Shown here: positions 24,226-33,200 of the stretch, one piece after another
Layout of the letters: each line of letters opens with the position of its first letter
Position numbering within the stretch: position 1 is the first letter of the stretch
Source of the DNA: CAYLNH01 sp964384625
Lineage (GTDB): Bacteria; Verrucomicrobiota; Lentisphaeria; JABSQK01
Length of the DNA stretch: 51,655 nt
Assembly: GCA_964384625.1 (NCBI GenBank)
Contig: CAYLNH010000015.1
Span: 1-51,655, forward strand
Direction: 5' to 3'
Translations under genes and position numbers: made by a program
Notes under the pieces: generated by a model
Database searches by the model: none
Seen by the model: only the letters and a program-made list of their open reading frames with translations
What the model was told of the DNA's origin: nothing

Positions 24226-25206
24226 ATGGCGATCACAGTACAGACCCCCGGCAAACTGATCATCTCCGGCGAGCACGCCGTCGTATACGGCAAGCCCGCT
24301 TTGGCGATGGCCGTTGACCGCTATGCCGTGGCCGACGTGACGCCGGCTGATGCCGATGTACATTTCTCCCTGCCGGACCTGAATGCGGATTACACCTTCA
24401 CCCGTGCGGAACTCATCGAACTCCGTGACTCCCGGCTCGCCGCCTACCGGGACTTCCTGGAAGGTCGCCGTGACATCAAGGAGGTCCTGCCGAACTCCGT
24501 CGACGTCATTCCCTTGTCTTTCGCGCTGGGCGCCGCCGACAAGATCAAGGACCTCCTTCCGTGCGAGCTGTCGATGACGATCAACATCCCGATCGGCTGC
24601 GGCATGGGCTCGTCCGCCAGTGTCGGTCTGGCGGCCGGCAAAGCTGCCGCGCTCTGGGCGGGTACCGACCCGGACATGTTCGAACTGAGCCTGACTTGTG
24701 AGCGCTGTATGCACGGCCACCCCAGCGGCGTCGACAGCTATGTCTGCCTCAATGGCGGCGTGGTCCGCTACATCAAAGACAGTCCGCCCAAACCGCGGCC
24801 GCCGCTGGGCATTCGGTTCGCACTGATCCATACCGGCACACCCGAGTGCACGACTGGCGAGTGCGTCGTGAAAGTGAAAGAGGACTTCGGCGAGAGCGCG
24901 ATCTGGGACGAGTTCGAACGGATCACGAATGCGATCGACGAGGCCGACAGCCGCGACGTCTTGCCGTTCATCCGCGAGAACCACGGTTTGCTCTGCCGCC
25001 TTGGCGTGGTGCCGCAGCGCGTGCAGGAGTTGATCGCCGACATCGAGATGCTGGGCGGCGCTGCAAAGGTCTGTGGTGCCGGCGCCATACGCGGCGACAA
25101 CGGCGGCATCGTGATGGTCCTGGGCGGCATGGATCTGGACAGGTTGTGTGCGGAGTACGATGTGAAGGCGTTTGCGTGCGAGCCCGACTCAGGGGGACTC
25201 CGATGA
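24226..25206 (+). CDS. GHMP kinase, mevalonate kinase type
   Basis: 326 aa. The ribosomal-S5-type N-terminal domain opens with TPGKLIISGEHAVVYGKPAL (about 5-24), characteristic of mevalonate kinases. The ATP-binding loop is PIGCGMGSSASVGLA and the substrate-site segment is HGHPSGVDSYV, with the Ser and Asp conserved in mevalonate kinase. A C-terminal GHMP domain includes KVCGAGAIRGDNGG. It probably phosphorylates mevalonate for isoprenoid synthesis. Start at 24226: the frame is open for 33 codons upstream, but that part overlaps the terminator hairpin and is unlike the family. No strong ribosome binding site is visible. Confidence 0.82.
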   Translation: MAITVQTPGKLIISGEHAVVYGKPALAMAVDRYAVADVTPADADVHFSLPDLNADYTFTRAELIELRDSRLAAYRDFLEGRRDIKEVLPNSVDVIPLSFALGAADKIKDLLPCELSMTINIPIGCGMGSSASVGLAAGKAAALWAGTDPDMFELSLTCERCMHGHPSGVDSYVCLNGGVVRYIKDSPPKPRPPLGIRFALIHTGTPECTTGECVVKVKEDFGESAIWDEFERITNAIDEADSRDVLPFIRENHGLLCRLGVVPQRVQELIADIEMLGGAAKVCGAGAIRGDNGGIVMVLGGMDLDRLCAEYDVKAFACEPDSGGLR

Positions 25207-25239
25207 GCATGTGCGCAGCACACACCTTCACGCGAAGCG

Positions 25240-25285
25240 CACTCCCCAACTCGTGCGTAGCACACTCCCCAACTCGTGCGCAGCA
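25240..25285 (+). repeat. 23-bp tandem duplication between two kinase genes
   Basis: Two adjacent 23-bp units (25240-25262 and 25263-25285) share ACTCCCCAACTCGTGCG and differ at one base. Part of a third unit (GTGCGCAGCACAC) precedes them. Two hairpins follow in the same gap: TTGGGGC 25331-25337/GCCCCAA 25341-25347 and GCGGC 25355-25359/GCCGC 25363-25367. The last hairpin is 20 bp before the next start. Confidence 0.85.
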
Positions 25286-25387
25286 CGCAGCATTGCCGGG
25301 TCCAGGGGGCGGCTCGCCTCCTGGTGGGGTTTGGGGCAAAGCCCCAACTCCTGAGCGGCGTAGCCGCCATACCCAAAAGGTGGCCCC

Positions 25388-26323
25388 ATGATTCGCGCCA
25401 GCGCCCCCGGCAAACTTATGCTCACCGGCGAACACGCCGTGCTCCACGGCCGCCTCGCCCTCGTCGGCGCCGTCGATCAACGGTTCACCGTCGAGCTCTC
25501 CCCGCGCACCGACAACCAGGTCACCATCAGCTCAGACCTTGGCAATTGGCAGGGCGCTCTCGACACCGTCAAGGCCGAGAAACCGTTCCAGTTCATCCTC
25601 GAAGCCATCCGCCGAGCTGAACCGGCCGCCGGCTTCGATCTGAACATCATCTCCGACTTCCGCGACGACGTCGGCCTCGGCTCGTCCTCCGCCGTCACCG
25701 TCGCCACCGTCGCCGCCCTCGACCGACATAATGTGGGAGGGGCTGCCACGCCGCGACCCGGAGCCGGCGCATTTTTCGACCATGTTTTCACGGAATCCCT
25801 GGCGGTCGTCCGCGCCATCCAGGGTTCGGCCTCCGGCGCCGACCTGGCGGCAGCAGTCTATGGTGGTGCAGTCGCCTACCGCACGGACCCGCTCGAGATT
25901 ACGCCCCTTGACGGCATCCCGCCGATAGCAGTCGTTTACTCCGGCAGCAAGATGAAGACCGCCGACGTTATCGCCCTGGTCGAAGCCAAGCGCCGAGAAG
26001 ACCCGGATACGGTTGATCAGGTGTTCGACGCGATGGCGGCCTGCTCAGAACGCGCGTTTACTGCCGTCAACAACAGGGACTGGCCGACACTCGGGAATGT
26101 GTTTAACACCCACCAGGAGTTGATGGCCCGGCTCGGCGTCTCCAACGATGCACTCGACGCCATCGTGCAGGACCTCCTGGCCGACCCCGGCATTCACGGC
26201 GCCAAGATCTCGGGCGCCGGCCTGGGTGACTGCGTCATCGGCGTCGGCCGGGCCACGCAACCGCACCGCCCTCCCGTTCTGGACGTGCAGCTTTCGGCGT
26301 CGGGCCTGCGCTTCTCCGAGTAG
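25388..26323 (+). CDS. GHMP kinase, mevalonate/phosphomevalonate kinase-like
   Basis: 311 aa. It begins APGKLMLTGEHAVLHGRLAL, has the ATP loop DVGLGSSSAVTVATVAAL (about 97-114) and a substrate segment GSASGADLAAAVYGG. The C-terminal GHMP region contains KISGAGLGDCVIGVG. It is a second mevalonate-kinase-family enzyme in tandem with the preceding gene, so the pair may perform two successive phosphorylations of the mevalonate pathway; which is which cannot be told from sequence alone. About residues 115-127 (NVGGAATPRPG region) are encoded by DNA resembling a dispersed repeat. AAAAGGTGG lies upstream of the ATG. The stop codon lies at the foot of a strong hairpin. Confidence 0.8.
   Translation: MIRASAPGKLMLTGEHAVLHGRLALVGAVDQRFTVELSPRTDNQVTISSDLGNWQGALDTVKAEKPFQFILEAIRRAEPAAGFDLNIISDFRDDVGLGSSSAVTVATVAALDRHNVGGAATPRPGAGAFFDHVFTESLAVVRAIQGSASGADLAAAVYGGAVAYRTDPLEITPLDGIPPIAVVYSGSKMKTADVIALVEAKRREDPDTVDQVFDAMAACSERAFTAVNNRDWPTLGNVFNTHQELMARLGVSNDALDAIVQDLLADPGIHGAKISGAGLGDCVIGVGRATQPHRPPVLDVQLSASGLRFSE
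25730..25765. repeat. REP-like sequence within a kinase gene
   Basis: AATGTGGGAGGGGCTGCCAC followed by GCCGCGACCCGG looks like the GTGGGAGNGGCT...CGCGAC type of palindromic repeat found between genes in many GC-rich bacteria. The 10-mer CGCCGCGACC (25749-25758) recurs in the hairpin at the end of the same gene (26336-26345). It stays in frame and adds no stop. Confidence 0.4.
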
Positions 26324-26346
26324 GTCGCGGCGAACCGCCGCGACCT
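26322..26346. repeat. Perfect 11-bp hairpin overlapping a stop codon
   Basis: AGGTCGCGGCG (26322-26332), loop AAC, CGCCGCGACCT (26336-26346). The left arm starts inside the TAG stop of the kinase gene. No U-run follows, so it may be a palindromic repeat or a 3'-end stabilising structure rather than an intrinsic terminator. Confidence 0.75.
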
Positions 26347-26451
26347 CGCCCGGACGCGATGCCGGCAGCCTGCGCCGCCCGAATGTAAGTGCGCCGATGG
26401 ACGTTGGTTCTCGCGCCAGGTATATTCATATGAAACCAAGGAGAGTCGCCG

Positions 26452-28779
26452 GTGAGTGGAGAGCTGCAATCCGTGCAGTCGTTGCTCAAGCACGATACCC
26501 GAACATGGCGCCGGTTCCGCCTGGCTGTATTGGCGTTCGGCTTCGGGTTGCTGCTGTTCAGTTTCGGCAGTTCCCAGGTTGCCTATCTCCTGGATGTCTG
26601 CGGCATTTCCGGCATCCGGCCGCAAACCGATGCGGCCATCGCGACGCGGCCGCCGGATGAGACTGGGCTTAACGCCCGGAAGATCGTCCCGCTGCCCGGG
26701 GCGGAGTGGCAGATCCTGCCGGCGCCCCGGCCGTTGACCATTGACGGCAATGCCGATGACTGGAACCTGTGCCGCGGCCAGTTCTTCACGGATAATTACG
26801 TTGAACACCGGGGTACGCGCAGCGTCTGGCTCCACTTGATGTACGACGCGCAAACGCTGTATGTCCTGGCCCGGGTGCGGGACCTGCCGACGGGAAATTC
26901 CGGCGACATCGAAACCGGCCCCGGGGACGGCGAGTTCCTGCAGCTCCTGGTCGATACCAACCGTCGCCAGGTCCTCAATATCTGGCGGAAAGACGGCGTC
27001 TGGATGGTCCAGCGCCGGATTTATCACGACCGGAAAATCACGAATGCAGACGCCCGCCGGGACGGCGTCCGCGTTGCCGGCTGGGAGCATGATGACGAGG
27101 CCGGCTACAACGTGGAGTTATCCATCCCCTGGACCGCCGTCATCGAGCAGCCGTTCCGCGGCAAGGACCTGCCGCAGGTTGGGCAGGGCGTGCGACTTGA
27201 CTTCGGCGCCAGGCTCGAGCCGCAACTGAGAATTGGACGCATCACCAGAGATAAGTTTCCCGAAGGCCGGTTCCATCACAGTTGGCTCTGGCCGGTGAAC
27301 ATTACCCGGCCGCTGCCGTTGATGGTCGGCGATGACAAGGGTGAAGCGGACTTTGTTTTTCTTACTCGCATGGTCAACGATGAATTGCGCGTCAACTGGG
27401 ATGCGCCGATGTCGCTGTACCGCACCTGCAACGCCGAACTCCCGGTCGGTCCGGCCGACGGAATTGTGATCGACGGCAAGTCGGATGAGTGGACCTTGAC
27501 GGCCGGTGTTGTCGGCGGCGACGATGTCAGTGCACCCCGCGGGATCGCGTTTTCGCTGCACGCCGCGGCGGATGCGGAGAATCTGTACCTTCTGGCGTTG
27601 CTCAGCGATCCGACGCCGGCGCGGGCACAGGACGGGATCATGCTGTCCCTGGTGACGGACAAAATGCATCGCCTGGAACTGGGGGCGAACCGGCTGCTGC
27701 TGGACGGCGCGGTGCCCGCCGGCGCCGCCGCGGCGGCGGACTTGCGCCGGGACGGCAACGGTTACAGGGTTGAGGCCGGGATCCCCTGGTCAGCCTTGGG
27801 CGGCCGGCCGGCAACCGGCTTTCCGGTTACCTGCAAGGTGAAGCTTTCCCCCCGATGGCAGTTCACGGATCTCATGTCCGTTCTTCCCGACCGGTTCAAT
27901 CCTGATGATCCCGAGCAATGGGCCAGGGCTGTCTTCATCAAGGAGTACCCGCCCGATCCCCAGCCGGTCCCGCTGGTCTCGCGCGAGTGCGTTCCGGTGT
28001 TGTACGACGACGGCTGGCTGCAGATGCCCGAACGCAAGCCGCGCAGTCGCTATGAAACCGAACACCGGCACATCGATGTTCTGCCGGGAACTGCGACGAT
28101 CGACGGCGACAGCGAAGACTGGGACCTCAGCGGCGGCATCTTCATGTGTTGGGATACAAGCGCGCTGCGTGATGTGGCTTCAGCCTGGTTCCACGTGATG
28201 TACGACGACCGAGGCATGTACTTCCTGTTCCGCCATAATGACCTGACCCCGAATGTGCACGAGCCGGACGTCCACTCGCATCGCGACGATATGTGTCAGA
28301 TTCGGCTGCGGACGGATTGGCTGATCCACTTCACCCTCTGCCGCATGCCGGACGGCGATCTCCACGAAGTGGATTACGGCCCCTTGCGGCCGCGCCGGGG
28401 AGAGCGGATTCCGGACGGCGAGCACGGCTTGCGCATGGCGTTCCGGGTGAATTCAGAAAAGGACGGCTATGTCCACGAGATCTTCGCACCCTGGTCGACC
28501 ATCTGCAAAGACCGCGAACCATACAGAGCCGGTGAAACCTGCGGGTTCACGGCGGAATTCCGCCATGATCTCGACCGCAAGACAGCCGACATCTTTGGCC
28601 ACGGCGGCAAGTGGCACGGCTCCTACGGACTGGACCAGGGCTGGGGTGAAGCACGGTTCCGCTCCGAAGGTGCGATCCGGCCGCAGCCCTGTCGTCTCCG
28701 CGGCGGTCAACTACTCCCCGTCCGCCTGGTCGACGGCAAACCGCAGGTTGACTGGTCGGCGCTCCAGCAGAAGTGGTGA
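26452..28779 (+). CDS. Membrane-anchored protein with three CBM9-like domains
   Basis: 775 aa. One N-terminal membrane helix (about 23-43) anchors an outside-facing chain. Three tandem domains each open with the CBM9/DOMON-like signature: TIDGNADDWNL (about 96), VIDGKSDEWTL (about 338) and TIDGDSEDWDL (about 548). Each then carries tryptophan/tyrosine-rich strands such as WLHLMYDAQTLYVLARVRD and WFHVMYDDRGMYFLFRHND. CBM9-type folds bind sugar chain ends; no catalytic domain is present. The start is a GTG at 26452 with AAGGAGAG (26438-26445) upstream. It is the last plus-strand gene before the convergent gltBD pair, 46 bp away. Substrate binding at the cell surface is inferred. Confidence 0.82.
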   Translation: MSGELQSVQSLLKHDTRTWRRFRLAVLAFGFGLLLFSFGSSQVAYLLDVCGISGIRPQTDAAIATRPPDETGLNARKIVPLPGAEWQILPAPRPLTIDGNADDWNLCRGQFFTDNYVEHRGTRSVWLHLMYDAQTLYVLARVRDLPTGNSGDIETGPGDGEFLQLLVDTNRRQVLNIWRKDGVWMVQRRIYHDRKITNADARRDGVRVAGWEHDDEAGYNVELSIPWTAVIEQPFRGKDLPQVGQGVRLDFGARLEPQLRIGRITRDKFPEGRFHHSWLWPVNITRPLPLMVGDDKGEADFVFLTRMVNDELRVNWDAPMSLYRTCNAELPVGPADGIVIDGKSDEWTLTAGVVGGDDVSAPRGIAFSLHAAADAENLYLLALLSDPTPARAQDGIMLSLVTDKMHRLELGANRLLLDGAVPAGAAAAADLRRDGNGYRVEAGIPWSALGGRPATGFPVTCKVKLSPRWQFTDLMSVLPDRFNPDDPEQWARAVFIKEYPPDPQPVPLVSRECVPVLYDDGWLQMPERKPRSRYETEHRHIDVLPGTATIDGDSEDWDLSGGIFMCWDTSALRDVASAWFHVMYDDRGMYFLFRHNDLTPNVHEPDVHSHRDDMCQIRLRTDWLIHFTLCRMPDGDLHEVDYGPLRPRRGERIPDGEHGLRMAFRVNSEKDGYVHEIFAPWSTICKDREPYRAGETCGFTAEFRHDLDRKTADIFGHGGKWHGSYGLDQGWGEARFRSEGAIRPQPCRLRGGQLLPVRLVDGKPQVDWSALQQKW

Positions 28780-28825
28780 AGCCATTGCTCCGAGCGACCC
28801 GCCGCGACCGGCTTCAGATCCTTTG

Positions 28826-30253
28826 TCAAGCCAGCAGATACCGGTTGATATGGAACGCACAGCGTCGGCCTTTGTCGATGGCGCGGACGACCAGGGAGGC
28901 GCCGTCCGCGGCGTCGCCGCAGGCGAAGACGCCGGCTTCGTTCGTGGTGAAGTCACGGCCGACTTTGACGTTGCCGCGTTGATCGAGTTCGAGCCCCAGG
29001 CTCTCGATCAGGCCGCCCTGGACGACATGGACGAAGCCCATCGCCAACAGCACCAGGTCCACCTTCATGACGAAATCCGTGCCGGCGACATCCTGCATCT
29101 TGAAGTTGCCGCGCCGGTCCTTGACCCAATCGACTTTGCCTGCGTGCAGCTCCTTGACGCGGATCCCGCCGTGACCGACCAACTGCTTGGTGCGGATGCT
29201 CCAGCGCCGCTGGCAGCCTTCCTGGTGGCTGCTGCTGGCGCGGCGGATGCGCGGCCACAAGGGCCACGGCGTCTCGGGGTTCTCGCCTGCCGGCGGCTCC
29301 GGCAGGATCTCAAATTGGTGGACCTCCTTCGCGCCCTGACGATTCGACGTGCCGACACAGTCGCTGCCGGTATCGCCGCCGCCGATGACCACGACGATCT
29401 TGTCTCTGGCCGTGTAACTGTTCGGGCCTGCAATCGGCCGACCGGCCACGCGCTGGTTCTGTTGCGTCAGGAAGTCCATTGCAAACAGCACGTTTTCCAG
29501 ATCGCGGCCGGGCACATTCAGGTCGCGCGGCTGGCCGGCGCCCATTGCCAGGCAGACGACGTCGAACATCTTGCGCAGGTAGCGGCCGGAGATGTCTTCA
29601 CCGACAACCACGCCGGTCTGGAACTCGACGCCTTCTGCGCGCATCTGGTCGAGCCGGCGGTCGATGATGTTTTTGGCGAGTTTGAAGTCCGGGATGCCAT
29701 AGCGCAGCAAGCCGCCGACGGCATCGCTTTTCTCGAAGACAACCACTTCATGGCCGATGCGCGCCAACTGCTGGGCCGCCGCCAGTCCGGCCGGACCGGA
29801 GCCGACAACGGCAACGCGTTTGCCGGTCTTCGCCGTCGGGATCTGCGGCGTGATCCAGCCTTCGCGGAACCCGCGTTCGACGATCTGGTACTCGATGTGT
29901 TCGATCAGCACCGGGTCGTCGTTGATGTTCAGTGTACACGATGCCTCGCACGGCGCCGGGCAGACGCGGCCGGTGAACTCAGGGAAGTTGTTGGTCGAAT
30001 GCAGGTTGTCGCAGGCTTCGCGCCAGCGGCCCTGGTAGACCAGGTCGTTGAACTCCGGGATGCGGTTGCGCAGGGGGCAGCCGGAACCGTGGCAGAACGG
30101 GATGCCGCAGTCCATGCAGCGCGCCGCCTGCTTCACCAGGTCCTCGTCGGTATGGGGGACGGTGATTTCGGTATAGTCCTTGAGCCGTTCGGCAACGGGG
30201 CGGTAGGCCACGTCCTGACGGCGGTATTCCAGAAATCCGGTAGGCTTCGCCAT
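28826..30253 (-). CDS. gltD: Glutamate synthase small (NADPH) subunit
   Basis: 475 aa, standard length. It oxidises NADPH at FAD and passes electrons through [4Fe-4S] clusters to the large subunit. The N-terminal cysteine blocks ARCMDCGIPFCHGSGCP and GRVCPAPCEASC are intact. The FAD site is VVGSGPAGLAAAQQLA, the NADPH site VVVIGGGDTGSDCVGT, and the second FAD contact GVFACGDAADG. Its ATG overlaps the stop of gltB by one base (TAATG), so the pair is translationally coupled. It ends 46 bp from the convergent CBM9 gene with no obvious terminator. Confidence 0.97.
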   Translation of the reverse strand: MAKPTGFLEYRRQDVAYRPVAERLKDYTEITVPHTDEDLVKQAARCMDCGIPFCHGSGCPLRNRIPEFNDLVYQGRWREACDNLHSTNNFPEFTGRVCPAPCEASCTLNINDDPVLIEHIEYQIVERGFREGWITPQIPTAKTGKRVAVVGSGPAGLAAAQQLARIGHEVVVFEKSDAVGGLLRYGIPDFKLAKNIIDRRLDQMRAEGVEFQTGVVVGEDISGRYLRKMFDVVCLAMGAGQPRDLNVPGRDLENVLFAMDFLTQQNQRVAGRPIAGPNSYTARDKIVVVIGGGDTGSDCVGTSNRQGAKEVHQFEILPEPPAGENPETPWPLWPRIRRASSSHQEGCQRRWSIRTKQLVGHGGIRVKELHAGKVDWVKDRRGNFKMQDVAGTDFVMKVDLVLLAMGFVHVVQGGLIESLGLELDQRGNVKVGRDFTTNEAGVFACGDAADGASLVVRAIDKGRRCAFHINRYLLA

Positions 30254-33200
30254 TAGCTGAATACCTCCTCGGTTGCGGGGGTCATGTCGGATTGGCGCAT
30301 CTCCTGTTCCTTGATGCGCTGGAGAGCAGCGCGGTAGTCGATCGGCATCACTTTGACGAAGCGCCCGATCATATTGCGCCAGTTGCTGAGAATATAACGG
30401 GCCCGTTGGCTGTCCGTCAGTTCGTAGTGCTTTTTCAATAGATCACCGAGCACATCGGTGTCTTCCGTCTGCCAGACGGTCTCGAGGTCGACCATGTCCA
30501 GATTGCAGCAGGTGTCGAACAACTGATGTTCGTCCAGGACATAGGCGACACCGCCGCTCATGCCGGCGGCGAAGTTCCTGCCGGTCTGGCCGATGATAAC
30601 CACCAGGCCGTTCGTCATGTACTCGCAGCCGTGGTCGCCGACGCCCTCTACCACAGCTGTCGCGCCGCTGTTGCGGACGCAGAAGCGTTCGCCGGCCAGA
30701 CCGTTGATGAAGACCTCGCCGCTGGTGGCGCCGTACAGCAACGTGTTGCCGACGATGATATTCTCATGCGGGATGAACGGCGAGTTGGTCGGGGTCTTGA
30801 CGATGATGCGGCCGCCGGAGAGACCCTTGCCGAGATAGTCGTTGGCATCGCCGGTCAACGTCAGTGTGACGCCCTTGGCCAGGAAGGCGCCGAAGCTCTG
30901 GCCGGCCGACCCGCTGAAGTCCAGCCGGATACTGTCGTCCGCCAGGCCGGCGGCGCCATGCCGTTTGGTGATGTGGTTGCTGAGAATTGTCCCGATGGTG
31001 CGATCGACGTTGCGGATCGGCAACTCCAGGCGGACCGGTTCGCCGTTATCGATGCCGTCGCCGAGCTGTTTGATGATCTCCCAGTCCAGGTGCGTGGACA
31101 ATGAGTTCGACTGGTCGCGGACACGGCGGATCTCCTGACCCAGCGACGTATCCGGCTTCTGGAAGATGGCCGACAGATCGATGTTCCGTCCCTTCCAGAA
31201 TTCGATGGCGTCGTCGGTCTCGAGCCGTTGGACCTGACCGACCATGTCGTCGACGTTGCGGTAACCCAGCGCCGCCATGATGCGGCGGAGATCCTCGGCG
31301 ACGAACCGCATGTAGTTGGCGATATGCTCCGGCTTGCCGGTGAATTTCTTGCGCAACTCCGGGTTCTGCGTGGCGACGCCGACCGGACAGGTGCCTTTGT
31401 GGCATTTGCGCATCATGATGCAGCCCTGCGTCACCAGGGCGGCGGTGCCGAACCCGAACTGCTCGGCGCCCAGCAGCGCGGCAATGGCGACGTCACGGCC
31501 GGTCTTCAGCGTGCCGTCGGTCTGGACGCGGATGCGGTCGCGCAGACCGTTGAGCACCAGTGTCTGCTGGGTTTCGGCCAGGCCGAGCTCCCACGGGCCG
31601 CCGGTATGCTTGATGCTCGACAACGGGCTGGCGCCGGTCCCGCCGTCATGGCCGGAGATCAACACTTCATCGGCGTTGCCCTTGGCCACACCGGCGGCGA
31701 TGGTGCCGACGCCGACTTCGGAAACGAGTTTGACCGAAACCTTCACGCCCGGGTTGCTGCATTTGAGATCGTAGATCAGTTGGGCCAGGTCCTCGATCGA
31801 GTAGATATCGTGATGCGGCGGCGGCGAGATCAACGTCACGCCCGGTGTCGAGTGCCGCAGGCCGGCGATTTCGTCCGTCACCTTGTAGCCGGGGAGCTGG
31901 CCGCCTTCGCCGGGCTTGGCGCCCTGGGCCATCTTGATCTGCAGCTCCTTCGCGTGGGCCAGGTAATTGATGGTCACGCCGAAGCGCGCGCTGGCCACCT
32001 GTTTGATGGCGGAGTTGAGATCGACCCCGTCTTCGCGCTCTTCGTAACGCGCGGGGTCTTCGCCGCCTTCACCGGTATTGTTCATCGCGCCGATGGAATT
32101 CATTCCGGCCGCCAGCGATTCATGGACCTCCTTGCTGATTGATCCGTGCGACATGGCGCCGGTGCAGAAGCGCTTGACGATTTCGGCGGCCGGCTCGACG
32201 TCGTCCAACGGGATCGGATCGCCCGGGACGAAGCGGAAGAGACCGCGCAGCGTGAGCAGACTGCGGGCCTGGTCGTTGACCAGCGCCGCGAATTCTTCGT
32301 ACTTGCTGTAGTCATCGGTTCGCACTGCATGCTGCAGCAGCGAGAGGGTTTCCGGGTCCCAGCCGTGCTTCTCGCCGTCGTGGCGGTAGTGATAGTCGCC
32401 GCCGAAGTCTAACGGCAGGGCGCCCGGCGGCAGCGGTTCGAACGCCGCCCGGTGGCGCTTCAGCGTTTCGTCCGCAATTACCGTCAAGTCGGCCCCGCCG
32501 ATACGGCTGGCCACGCCGGTGAAATAGCTGTCGATCACATCACGGTTCAATCCGATCGCTTCGAACAACTGCGCCCCGCGATAGCTGCGCAGCGTGCTGA
32601 TGCCCATCTTGCTCATGGTCTTCAGGATCCCCTTCTTGACCGCGACCACGTAGTTGTCGATCACGTCCTGGCGCGGCATGTCGACCGGCAGCTCGCCGCG
32701 CCGCTGCAGCTCGTCCAGGGTGTCCAGCGCCAGGTACGGGTTGATCGCATTCACACCGAACCCGCAAAGCAGAACGAAATGCATGATTTCGCGCGGTTCG
32801 CCGCTCTCGATCACCAGACCGGCTTCCGCCCGCAGGTTCTTGGCCAGCAGACCGTGATGGGCGGCGCCGGCCGCGATCAGACTCGGGATCGGCGCCAGCT
32901 CCTCCGTGGCCTCGCGATCGGAAATGATCACCAGCGAAGCGCCGCCGGCAATCTCCTGCTCGAGGCGGGCGAGCAGATGGTCGACGCCCTGCCGCAGGGC
33001 GGCCGCCGGATTGTCGGCGGTGGCGTCGAACAGCGCCGGAACGGTGACGACCTTGTAGTCCTTCAGGCGTGAGGTCCGCAGGCGTTCCATGTCTTCATTT
33101 GAGAGAATCGGATGGGGCAGCTTCAGTTGACGACAGTGCTCGGGGGTCTCCTCCAGCAGGTTGCGCTGCTTCCCGACAAAGCCCATCAGCGACATCACCA

